Virus record (IMG/VR): IMGVR_UViG_3300007760_000001
Span: 62,001 to 126,000 of that record
Reading direction: 5' to 3' (one strand)
Length of the DNA stretch: 64,000 bases
Source: a virus
The notes beneath the pieces were generated by a model, which saw nothing but the letters and a program-made list of their open reading frames with translations, had not been told where the DNA came from and ran no database searches. Shown piece by piece: positions 57,301 through 64,000 of the stretch; within the stretch, counting starts at the first letter, position 1; each line of letters opens with the position of its first letter. Made by a program: the position numbers and the translations under genes.

Positions 57301-57777
57301 ACCTTGAGCACTTGGGCTGGAAGTCACTTGTGCTAACCAAACCTCCAAGAAAACGAAGTCTGTTCGTTTTACATCAGGGGGGGTGCCGCCAGGAACCGAA
57401 GCAGCTTCAAGTTGGATGCGGTTAAGGCTCTTTTCGATATCCGTGTACTCAACCACAACAGGACGGCCAGCAACATTGGCGACCATCTTTTTCAAGGCAA
57501 AACAATCTTCCTTAAAGTCCTCATCTCCGGGCTTTAGAAAAAGGTAGTCCTCAAAAGAGTCATATGCGGTTTGTAAGCGTACAAAGCCTGAAGGGTGATG
57601 GACACTACGAAAGAGTCGTTCAGCGTAGGCTAAAACATCTGGGGAGAGGTTTAGCTCGCTATCCAGTACAGGTTTACCCGACTGGTACACAAGCGAATCG
57701 AAAGAGCGTTCACCCGGCGGCAAATCTCTTGATACGCTGGTTCCTGTCTGAGTAAATCTTTTATTGTGAATCGCCAT
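54346..57777 (-). CDS. large virion structural protein, paralogue of the 30819-36527 product
   Basis: An 1143-aa protein. Its N-terminal ~520 residues share blocks in the same order with the 1902-aa protein: LVYQSGKPVLDSELNL, DFVFLEVWLAQV, RHGNTQ, RVQVQYRIRATG, LWIAGDGS, VYAIPICFVFRRS and WDILDLRKH. The middle has a Gly-rich loop (GGGGGGNAIMG). The C-terminal part is beta-rich with a few Cys (CRLFRKGELLMIVFCRFGEC). Likely a baseplate or tail-spike scaffold component. It lies directly upstream of the 1134-aa structural gene and downstream of the 215-aa gene. Confidence 0.75.
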   Translation of the reverse strand: MAIHNKRFTQTGTSVSRDLPPGERSFDSLVYQSGKPVLDSELNLSPDVLAYAERLFRSVHHPSGFVRLQTAYDSFEDYLFLKPGDEDFKEDCFALKKMVANVAGRPVVVEYTDIEKSLNRIQLEAASVPGGTPPDVKRTDFVFLEVWLAQVTSSPSAQGWIQINAIDVDGNHNLVNGDTITLTDSVGASTTLEAGVDFQLDDGMGGAWNVNQVAASLRDAIDPIVGFNASGTADIVYLRSTVTGDLGNDCYYEFTTVNAAAITPHTPPVAGKCQLSGGMDTPNKPSQDTLYRHGNTQSPEAVHLDDDIRDLAVAAESTQRVQVQYRIRATGSTEAVNHKTECDGFSGPDVLAQGAMAAPVSNYRFLRADGESVDPVGPTPSSALAYQRKDSGLWIAGDGSEQSALDLGAVDGFVYAIPICFVFRRSNAYIGESGGEGSGTGFDPLNNTNGALPWNHAGLVYGGGGGGGNAIMGSIPAGHSDRPDGAFCDVIEDWDILDLRKHSLPTGADLSAELRRQIQHLLDGQFFTWAIDATSRNTLGGESGDVSTQYLVCNEIGRDWDSAGANLYSGDTEFGEFIREFDHVARRFGTQPVVERMVVEFFTDDDVAVNAGKYVTKMVGTTKWYEGDELHLDLTELDATTLENWSPDPTMHGYVKTVADAMPPGTEITDVLGIWHDDGNYKTAIDQSTQVATVTGVGSHHVTVSLDANHSQATGGLDVAEYPIVGDGVVGDNGSPRRIFLEVEISYPLGVGLTETPDRLVNPTSETVYPYGELIENNPNPATQPLEMEKPLAPRFREGFREVAVEMVVNCGEDCAPGAEPFDPIKDTLVSNTRQMVRTPRRLWGDKNYVVEIEDTITNDVYEAHVGGVGDPGTEFGSSSRIVRLKSGDALVGEQTLCEVTYYSQDPISNWGDGDNGYQVSIYYRTNAPQTCGVKEGDFHLEAGGAGPLPTNLEVEVMAISNEVWTGQIGMGSLELGFPYVAPLDQIPTVTSDELGDSHPHEWHFCASTVSSVDDFDATTGLLALHPFVPMDKTTPLSLGSLEHPPFADQEFRAVYPFADDASYRPTVLSQSHSGVVRHKVFYPVLARSLQDCRLFRKGELLMIVFCRFGECDDDNTVRFSESDTQTCAAVYRTKDMLMTVGD

Positions 57778-57791
57778 TCTCTGCCCCTACC

Positions 57792-58439
57792 TCAGAAGGT
57801 CAATCGCCACGTTATGGTCAAGATGGCCGTTGAAGGCTTCGAGATCACAGGGAAGGTCAGATAGTTGACTAAAATATCCTTTTCCGTGAGGTCCACCGTT
57901 GGGTCATAATGAGGCCAATCAGCGTTTACGGGGTTTTTGATGGATGGGTCACTGGAAAACGGGGATATTAGCCCCATCTCGTTCAGTGGCCCTACCGCCT
58001 CCGCCTCTCCATAAGAAGTCGTAAAATCGACTACATTGGTTGGTACGGCACTCACACCGCCTTCCGTGTCCCTGTAAATCACGGAAGCAAACTGCTTTCG
58101 CCCGAAATCTAACTCTGAATTTAACTTACGCTGGTTGATGTGTGGGGCATCGGGGTTCAACAAAGACCCTCTCGCACCTGATCCCACAGTCAACATATGA
58201 AGGCCACGAGCAACGCCGCCGAAGTTTTGAAACAACATGGCGGCAAGTACGCCACCATCCTTTGTGATTACATTGTCACGTTCCCAAGAAACAAGGATCT
58301 CGCCCGTGAGAGCGTCCTTCATCTCCAAGATGAAGGTTCCCTTCCCGATTGGAAAGTGGTCGGCGTGTTTTACGCTGGCTCCCAGTTTCATAGCTTGCCT
58401 CATCCGTTTCACATTTTCCCGATGTAGGGCCGAACTCAT
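57792..58439 (-). CDS. virion-associated hypothetical protein, 215 aa
   Basis: A helical N-terminus (LHRENVKRMRQAMKLGAS) is followed by a beta-rich body: GKGTFILEMKDALTGEIL, DNVITKDGG, LHMLTVGSGARG, LNSELDFGRKQFASVIY and YLTFPVISKPSTAILTITWRL. The pattern of a D-x-TG turn, N-V-I-T and G-S-G resembles small phage tail proteins, although I cannot name a family. Its ATG overlaps the stop of the 35-aa ORF at 58436-58543 by four bases, so it is probably translated by coupling. Confidence 0.6.
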   Translation of the reverse strand: MSSALHRENVKRMRQAMKLGASVKHADHFPIGKGTFILEMKDALTGEILVSWERDNVITKDGGVLAAMLFQNFGGVARGLHMLTVGSGARGSLLNPDAPHINQRKLNSELDFGRKQFASVIYRDTEGGVSAVPTNVVDFTTSYGEAEAVGPLNEMGLISPFSSDPSIKNPVNADWPHYDPTVDLTEKDILVNYLTFPVISKPSTAILTITWRLTF

Positions 58440-58543
58440 TTGTCTAACTCCTTCGGGGTCTCTCTCTCCGTGTATTCAATAGGTCGATTACCGATAGAAC
58501 GGCCTGTTGTTGAATCAATCTTCCCAAACGCCACTCCCTTCAT
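58436..58543 (-). CDS. 35-aa small protein
   Basis: Encodes MKGVAFGKIDSTTGRSIGNR and ends in TPKELDK. It has the ideal ribosome site AAGGAGGT six bases before the ATG, overlaps the last 29 bases of the 1673-aa gene in another frame and ends in a 4-nt ATGA overlap with the next gene. The combination of a near-perfect Shine-Dalgarno sequence and exact coupling argues for real translation. It is either a small peptide of unknown role or a translational lead-in for the 215-aa gene. Confidence 0.6.
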   Translation of the reverse strand: MKGVAFGKIDSTTGRSIGNRPIEYTERETPKELDK

Positions 58544-61500
58544 TGAAAGACCTCCTTATATGAGAGGGTTCGGGCAAGGATGCCCCACCGAATAGGACCA
58601 TTCCAGACGGAAGAGAACCCCCATTCAACATTGATATAGGGGCTAAAGCCTCAATACCGCCCCACGGACCTAATCTCGAAAACCCTGCGCCAACCAGCAT
58701 TTCATACTCAAGGCTGGAAATAATTGGTTGAGGGAAACTTTCTTCCGAAAAAGGTGGTGGAGATCCCGTCCCCGCATCCGTTCTTAGATCCCAAAAAGTA
58801 CGAACACTTACTAAACTGGGTTTGCCTGTAGGTCGAGAGGGTGCTGACGGCCATGTTACGGCTCCTTGCACCTCTCCCCCACCTAAAGTTCCTGACAGTG
58901 CGTCACCGCCCCCACCTAAAGTGAGGAAAGCTCCGGGAGCACCACCCCCTTGCTCAAAGGGGTATGCGGGAGGTGGAGCCGCAACCTCCACGAACATACG
59001 ACCCTGAAGGTCGATTTCAGCCAAACCTTTAGCGGGGGCAATCCCGTCATCCAATGTCGAGATCAGCCCTGTTTCGTTCCCGTCCTCAACCTGAAAGAAA
59101 TCTACGGAGGAGTATGCTGACTCATGGGAAAATTCTACGAGAGTAGTTGGGTCTTGTGATGCAAAATCAGGATCTTCGGAGATCAAGTCGATGATCTCAT
59201 CTTCTCTTGGGGCCTCCCCCGCAAGCGCCCTCTGGAGCTTCCCAAGCTGCGTTAGCAGATAAGGGGGCGTTCCTTCGTTGAGCTTTGTGATCCCATCCTT
59301 GAGAGGCTGGTTCAACAAATAGGTTTTCGTAATCGGCCTTCCAGGGGAAAACGCCACCTCTGCTGTGGATTGGTTAGGAAATTCAAGGTCTTGGATAGTA
59401 ATAGTTTGAGCCGTCTGATCAAAAGTCCAACTGCTGTTAGCAAGCTGATCCCCGTTCACGGCGACATGAAAAATCCGTTTCGCTCGGATATTGGCATCCC
59501 GAAGACGCAAAGTGTCTTTTCGGACCTTTACTCGAACATTCTCAACTGTGATATCTCCCGTGTACTCACCACTACTAAGGACATTCCAACGGTTAAGGAT
59601 GGCCATTCGAGGAGGAACTCGGTCTTCATTCTCTTGGATGTACACTCGGTAACGAAAGTTGTCCCAAACAGAAGTCGCTAACGAACCAGAATTCTGCATC
59701 CCAAAGTGAATGGTGGAAATAGAGGTTCGTAAAATAGGAAGATGCTCCCACTCCACTGTGGCCCACGCTCCCGTGGGGTCATGTCGGCTTGTTCGCCCAT
59801 CTCCCACATAGCCATCTGGTGGAGGCAGGTCGGGTCGCATCAAGGAGGCCCCCCAACCAGGATCAATCACCACCATCGTAGTGATTTCTTCATCCCACCC
59901 CATCTCAACAACATGGCCGTCTGAATCACGGGGCGTTTCCCAACTGCTCAAAAGTTCAGGGTCGCCACCCTTCCAGATACCAAGTGTGCGTTTCAAGTCG
60001 GGCGGGGGAAGCTCTCGGACATGGAATGAATAAAGATCCAAGTTCCATTCGGGTGCTCCGAACCCAACTAAATACGCTCGAACATTCGTGGAGGAAGGGT
60101 CGAAGTCAGCAAGGTTAGCTTGAGCAACCTCAACCCCATCTACATAGAGAATCGCTTTTGGAACGAATGCCTGTGTGTCCACCACAACTTTGTAGTGGTG
60201 CTCTTGGCCGTCTAACCAATCGAATATGGCAAAAGCCAGATAGTTGACCCCATCCGAAGTTAGGATCAGCTTTCCGTTGGCAAACAGCAGGGCAACGCTT
60301 CGATCCCCCACATCCATACCGAGTACGATGCCCGCATCATCAAGATCATTGAAGGTGGCGTAATTGAACTTCAGCCGTGCTTCCAGCACACGAGCAGAAG
60401 TTACCCCCTCATATGGAAGTTCATTGACGAAAGAGCCTAAAACCCGTTCTGCTTTGGATAGGTTGATGCTGAGTCCTTCAAAAAGATACTCAAACTCCCC
60501 TTGTTCTTGCCATCCCTGATCTTCAAGAGATTGCCCGCCAATCAAAGATGCGGAAGCGGCGATAAACATCTCAGGTTCAGCATCGGGTTCAATACTTGAC
60601 CACAGGACGCTTTCTCCTGGCTCATACTCACCCCGATAAGGAATTGTACAAACCATCACATCATGGTTTGGGCCAGTGATTCGGATGCCTGCGTCACCCC
60701 AAGAAGTCGGGCTTTCTACTTTGAATACAGAGGATACCTCCACGCCCGCCATCTCCGGGATCAAGGCATCCAACTTCTCAAACCCTGTCTTCTGTGGTCC
60801 GCCAATCGCCTGGAGACTCAGCCGATCATCTATCAAAGGCTCGGCCAGCCCATAGGCGGAAGTTGCTCTCCAAAGCGTTTGTTCCGTAGGAAGCTCGTGG
60901 AGCGTTAACGCTTCCAAGTGTCCAATAGAAGTAATGTTGTAGTCGTCTGGTACGGTTAGATAGCGAACGAAATCCCAACGGGAGTTCCCACCCGCAACCA
61001 GATTTCCGAAGAGTATCTCTCCCCGCCCATCCTGATCTGTCAAATCTAAGGGGGTAGTGCCTGCGCTGTACAGCACATGAGCATTGATGGAAGGAATGTC
61101 TACGGTGGCACTAAAAGATACGGCTCCCGTAAAAGCGACCCCAATAGGCTCGTTGTCTGCTCGGCCTACCAAATGAAAGTTGAATCGAGTCTCTTGCCAC
61201 GGGATTTCAAAATAGACTTCAGCGAACCCGCCTCCCCATAACTTTACATCAGCGGGGAAATCTGGGGTAACGGACAACCAGTAGTTGCCAGTGGAGAGTT
61301 TTTCAATTGCCGTGACGGTGTAGTGACCTGTTTGACTTCCATCGGGGACAACAACTCGAAGCCCCACATAGAAGAGTTCGGGGAGATCGGCGGCTTGGAT
61401 CTCCATGCGCCCACCACTTAGGAAGGTCGCTGTTGCCGTACACACAGGTTGCCAAGACTCTGCTTGGTCAATCTGATCCCCAACCAGCATGGCGATATAG

Positions 61501-63536
61501 GACACATCATCAATCTGAACCCCCGCCAAAAGACGGAGATCCTTCGTGTCGTGGAAAGCGATTGCAGGACCAAGCGTAAGTCGGTTGTTGACCGTTGTGG
61601 TCGCCACCGACTCAACTCGGCCAACCAAAGTAAATGCCGCCCCTACGGGGTTTGACTCGACCTTTTTGTACACGCCCGCAGCGAGATCGGAGGTCAGATC
61701 GGCATATCCGTCACTGGCATCTAATTGAAGAGTGGCGTTGCCTCGAACTTCCCACCCTTGTTCGAGAGTGCCCTCGAACTTCCCACTTTGGGAATACTGA
61801 GCGTAGCTTTTCCTCGTTCGGTTGCCGTAAGGGTCGGCATTGAGAACCAACGCTGTCGGGCTGTTCAGGCTCGCCGTGTAGGTGTTATCGAACCCGATAT
61901 GCCGATGAGAAACCCACTTAGGGCGCACTCGTGGTGGCTGTAATAGAGTAAGAGCAATCGGGAACCGCTCTCCTTCTTTAGAGCCGCCACCGAGGTTTTC
62001 TATCGCCAGCGTAGAACTTTGGACTTCGGGGTTCCGTCGATGATCCCACTTGTTCAAAACCAGACCGGGGTGGTTCAACGAACGGAAAGACATTTGTGGT
62101 GTCTCGAACCAGAAGTAATCTGCCTCTACGACAATCTCCCCAACATTCATTTTCGGTACTGGCGTTTCGAGATAAATGAAGCCCAAATATGGGTTCACAT
62201 CTACAACCCCAACCTCAACACCATTAACTCGAACGGCCACGTCATTGATACCTGCGGGAGTAGCATCCCCCCACCCTTTCGTAAGAGGGCCACGGTCAAC
62301 GATAATCTTGTTTTTGACTTGATCCAAAAGACCGAAAAAGGTCGCCTTCGCCTCATGAACAAAGTTCCCGTCTTCCGAATACATTGTGTCGGAAGCCGTT
62401 AGAGACACATCCGATACAGAGATGGAGCCGCTTGTTTCGAGTTGGACTCCTGAAGCCCAAGAAGCGGGGGCTACCATATCCTCTACGGCGGCACTAAAGA
62501 CGGGGTTGCCATCCAACAGGACCGCCACATGCCCTGTGAGAGAGTTTCGTAAGACTGTGACCTGTTCTACCGCTGTCCAATCGTAGGAGAAGACGTGATC
62601 GATTTCTGGCAAACTCTCGACCCGAACTCGCTTGGTCAGCCCATCTGTTTCCAGAGCCACTGAGAGCGTCCTATGGGCATCGCTGACACGGACAGCTAAA
62701 GAAGGTGCGTCCAGATCGGCAAACTTCACATCTGCTCGGAAAGCACTGTTCTCCCCCAACTGACCAACTGCTTCGGGATCAATGTAGAAAGACCACCCAT
62801 AGGAATCGCCTTCGTTTGCTTCCATCAGGAAATGACTTCCCTCAAAGAGGGTGCTCATGCCCGATCCGAACTCGTCGGCAAAGTCAGGGAGGTCGTTTGG
62901 TCGGTATTGAATCGCCCGTGAGGGGCCTACTGTGAGTTCATAGGTGGCTTCGGTAAGCCCTCGGCAAAAGAGCTTGGTTTTCTTGCTCTTGTGTCCGACC
63001 CCTATCACTAAGGGTGTGACGGGGTACTCCGTAGAGATCACATAATGGTCAAGGTTGTCTTTGCCTTCCGCTAAAGGCTGATCAAATAAAACCGCAAGCT
63101 GGTTTCCCGGCTGCGGCTTTATTTTAATATCGAGTTCGTTCCCATGAGCTAAAAACAGACCTGAACTGGAACCCGCTCCGAGAGGGTAAGAGGGGTTGTT
63201 CTCTAAATCGTAAAAGCTCTTGCAAGTTAGGGTGTAGGGGCTGCCAAGCGTGGTTCCGCTATGCTTAATCTGTACGGTTTTCGGGTGATTGCCCTTTGGC
63301 CGAATCCCCTGAATAGTGGGGATTCGTCCGAAGTTGGATGTGATCTCCCAATTATCGGGGTCTAAAAAGGCTTTAGTGACCAGAACTGGCTCACTAAACG
63401 TGACTTCTAAGATCCGACCTGTCAGAGAAACGACAGAGACGACTTCGGGCCTCCCTGTGTCCAGAGACCCGTAGGGGTCGGAGCCATATGGCCCCGTTCC
63501 ATATCCCTTACCATTCTTATGCGGATCACTACTCAT
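58515..63536 (-). CDS. large tail/appendage protein with Ig-like and lectin-like domains, 1673 aa
   Basis: Starts MSSDPHKNGKGYGTGPYGSD, a Gly-Tyr-Pro-rich opening common in phage tail proteins. A SbsA/Ig-like strand pattern follows (VVSVVSLTGRILEVTFSEPV, about residues 32-51). Two regions resemble concanavalin A/LamG-type jelly rolls: about 225-365 (FLMEANEGDSYGWSFYIDPE ... VLLDGNPVF) and about 1060-1165 (VLGMDVGDRSVALLFANGK ... AILYVDGVEVAQ). These folds commonly bind glycans, so a role in host attachment is plausible. The C-terminus is Gly-rich (GGGGDALSGTLGGGEVQG). It is the upstream member of the structural series in this window. Confidence 0.7.
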   Translation of the reverse strand: MSSDPHKNGKGYGTGPYGSDPYGSLDTGRPEVVSVVSLTGRILEVTFSEPVLVTKAFLDPDNWEITSNFGRIPTIQGIRPKGNHPKTVQIKHSGTTLGSPYTLTCKSFYDLENNPSYPLGAGSSSGLFLAHGNELDIKIKPQPGNQLAVLFDQPLAEGKDNLDHYVISTEYPVTPLVIGVGHKSKKTKLFCRGLTEATYELTVGPSRAIQYRPNDLPDFADEFGSGMSTLFEGSHFLMEANEGDSYGWSFYIDPEAVGQLGENSAFRADVKFADLDAPSLAVRVSDAHRTLSVALETDGLTKRVRVESLPEIDHVFSYDWTAVEQVTVLRNSLTGHVAVLLDGNPVFSAAVEDMVAPASWASGVQLETSGSISVSDVSLTASDTMYSEDGNFVHEAKATFFGLLDQVKNKIIVDRGPLTKGWGDATPAGINDVAVRVNGVEVGVVDVNPYLGFIYLETPVPKMNVGEIVVEADYFWFETPQMSFRSLNHPGLVLNKWDHRRNPEVQSSTLAIENLGGGSKEGERFPIALTLLQPPRVRPKWVSHRHIGFDNTYTASLNSPTALVLNADPYGNRTRKSYAQYSQSGKFEGTLEQGWEVRGNATLQLDASDGYADLTSDLAAGVYKKVESNPVGAAFTLVGRVESVATTTVNNRLTLGPAIAFHDTKDLRLLAGVQIDDVSYIAMLVGDQIDQAESWQPVCTATATFLSGGRMEIQAADLPELFYVGLRVVVPDGSQTGHYTVTAIEKLSTGNYWLSVTPDFPADVKLWGGGFAEVYFEIPWQETRFNFHLVGRADNEPIGVAFTGAVSFSATVDIPSINAHVLYSAGTTPLDLTDQDGRGEILFGNLVAGGNSRWDFVRYLTVPDDYNITSIGHLEALTLHELPTEQTLWRATSAYGLAEPLIDDRLSLQAIGGPQKTGFEKLDALIPEMAGVEVSSVFKVESPTSWGDAGIRITGPNHDVMVCTIPYRGEYEPGESVLWSSIEPDAEPEMFIAASASLIGGQSLEDQGWQEQGEFEYLFEGLSINLSKAERVLGSFVNELPYEGVTSARVLEARLKFNYATFNDLDDAGIVLGMDVGDRSVALLFANGKLILTSDGVNYLAFAIFDWLDGQEHHYKVVVDTQAFVPKAILYVDGVEVAQANLADFDPSSTNVRAYLVGFGAPEWNLDLYSFHVRELPPPDLKRTLGIWKGGDPELLSSWETPRDSDGHVVEMGWDEEITTMVVIDPGWGASLMRPDLPPPDGYVGDGRTSRHDPTGAWATVEWEHLPILRTSISTIHFGMQNSGSLATSVWDNFRYRVYIQENEDRVPPRMAILNRWNVLSSGEYTGDITVENVRVKVRKDTLRLRDANIRAKRIFHVAVNGDQLANSSWTFDQTAQTITIQDLEFPNQSTAEVAFSPGRPITKTYLLNQPLKDGITKLNEGTPPYLLTQLGKLQRALAGEAPREDEIIDLISEDPDFASQDPTTLVEFSHESAYSSVDFFQVEDGNETGLISTLDDGIAPAKGLAEIDLQGRMFVEVAAPPPAYPFEQGGGAPGAFLTLGGGGDALSGTLGGGEVQGAVTWPSAPSRPTGKPSLVSVRTFWDLRTDAGTGSPPPFSEESFPQPIISSLEYEMLVGAGFSRLGPWGGIEALAPISMLNGGSLPSGMVLFGGASLPEPSHIRRSFNEGSGVWED

Positions 63537-63585
63537 ACAAAGCCTCTAAAGGCTGAGTAGAATAGCCTCACAACCGACTAACGGA

Positions 63586-64000
63586 TTATAGGATCACCCA
63601 CTTTGAAGAACCGTCACCACCCTCATCAGGATCACTGAATGAGGTACAAAGCAAGTGGACCGTAGCGTTATCTGAAAGCTCTACGGGGTCAGCAGACCCG
63701 TTGATCTCACCGCCAGCAACCGTGACTTCAACCATTCGACCAGTTTCCAAGCCATCATCTACGATGAAACAATGTCGGCCTACGGTGACTTCACCGCCCA
63801 AGGTGAGTTCAACAGCGCAAACTTCCGAACCGTCCCCTGCGAGTGACCAAGCTCCCATCAAGAACACAACCGTACCGTCCGACAAATCGATTGCTTTAGT
63901 AGTGCTGTCACATACTTCCGTTACGATTTCTTCTGGTGAACAAAGTGCGGCTTCGTGACCACCTTCTTCCACAGACGCTTGCATTGCGAAATGTGCGTCG
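63586..64000 (-). CDS. partial gene, hypothetical virion-type protein (5' end beyond window)
   Basis: The frame is open to the right edge (…DAHFAMQASVEEGG), so the true start may lie outside the window; an internal ATG is at 63984. The visible part (138 codons including the stop) is acidic and beta-rich with five Cys and a repeated V-E-V-T pattern (VELTLGGEVTVGRHCFIVDD, MVEVTVAGGEINGS). It resembles the small decoration or fibre-associated type in composition. Its stop is followed by 49 bases with a short AGCCT-ctaa-AGGCT repeat (63541-63554) before the 1673-aa gene. Confidence 0.55.
   Translation of the reverse strand, partial: DAHFAMQASVEEGGHEAALCSPEEIVTEVCDSTTKAIDLSDGTVVFLMGAWSLAGDGSEVCAVELTLGGEVTVGRHCFIVDDGLETGRMVEVTVAGGEINGSADPVELSDNATVHLLCTSFSDPDEGGDGSSKWVIL

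Overview
The window is a stretch of double-stranded DNA tailed-phage genome (or a very phage-like element), about 50% GC and densely packed. Support for this comes from a phage-style replication cluster, very large virion-type proteins, many 1-11 nt gene overlaps and small hypothetical genes, and the absence of rRNA, tRNA, ribosomal or housekeeping genes. Lipoprotein and Sec signal peptides in three small proteins suggest a diderm (Gram-negative-type) bacterial host. The 37-kb block of huge structural genes, one of them 13 kb, suggests a large phage. I see no integrase, terminase, portal or major capsid gene here, so the rest of the virion genes lie outside the window.

Layout. (1) 108-1123, plus strand: a small unknown gene and a deoxynucleoside kinase. 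(2) 1434-11245, minus strand: early-type accessory genes, including a KOW-motif protein, a 1.16-kaa UvrD/Rep-like superfamily 1 helicase with a long N-terminal extension, a protein with two cold-shock-like domains, an HeH/SAP-like acidic protein, a lipoprotein and a two-TM holin-like protein. (3) 11355-27453, plus strand: the replication region, with an SNF2-type helicase, a zinc-finger helicase-loader-like protein, a DnaB-like helicase, a CHC2 primase zinc-finger protein, a six-copy tandem array of methyltransferase target-recognition-like genes, a family A DNA polymerase with 3'-5' exonuclease, then conserved phage hypotheticals. (4) 27502-64000, minus strand: two paralogous small virion-like proteins, GMP reductase, a three-TM membrane protein, then structural proteins of 1902, 262, about 142, 4345, 1134, 1143, 215 and 1673 aa, and a gene cut by the window edge. 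Convergent blocks are separated by hairpin terminators near 1373-1414 and 27441-27476. The plus and minus blocks diverge at about 11246-11354.

The most unusual object is 16525-20314. Six consecutive genes of 195-224 aa all resemble only the central insert (the target-recognition region) of beta-type N4/N6 DNA methyltransferases. All lack the catalytic DPPY and SAM-binding motifs. Every junction in the array, including the exit junction to the next gene, is a 4-nt ATGA or GTGA stop/start overlap. This looks like a translationally coupled set of diversified DNA-recognition-like modules without an adjacent catalytic subunit, placed between primase and polymerase genes.

How the genes may work together: the kinase and GMP reductase would adjust purine and dNTP pools. 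The SNF2, DnaB-like, UvrD-like, primase-finger and polymerase genes would form a replication and recombination machine. The TRD-like array may mark, mask or diversify recognition of DNA. The long minus-strand operon encodes baseplate, tail or fibre components, two of which are clear paralogues. Functional names rest on motifs read by eye. No database search was possible.
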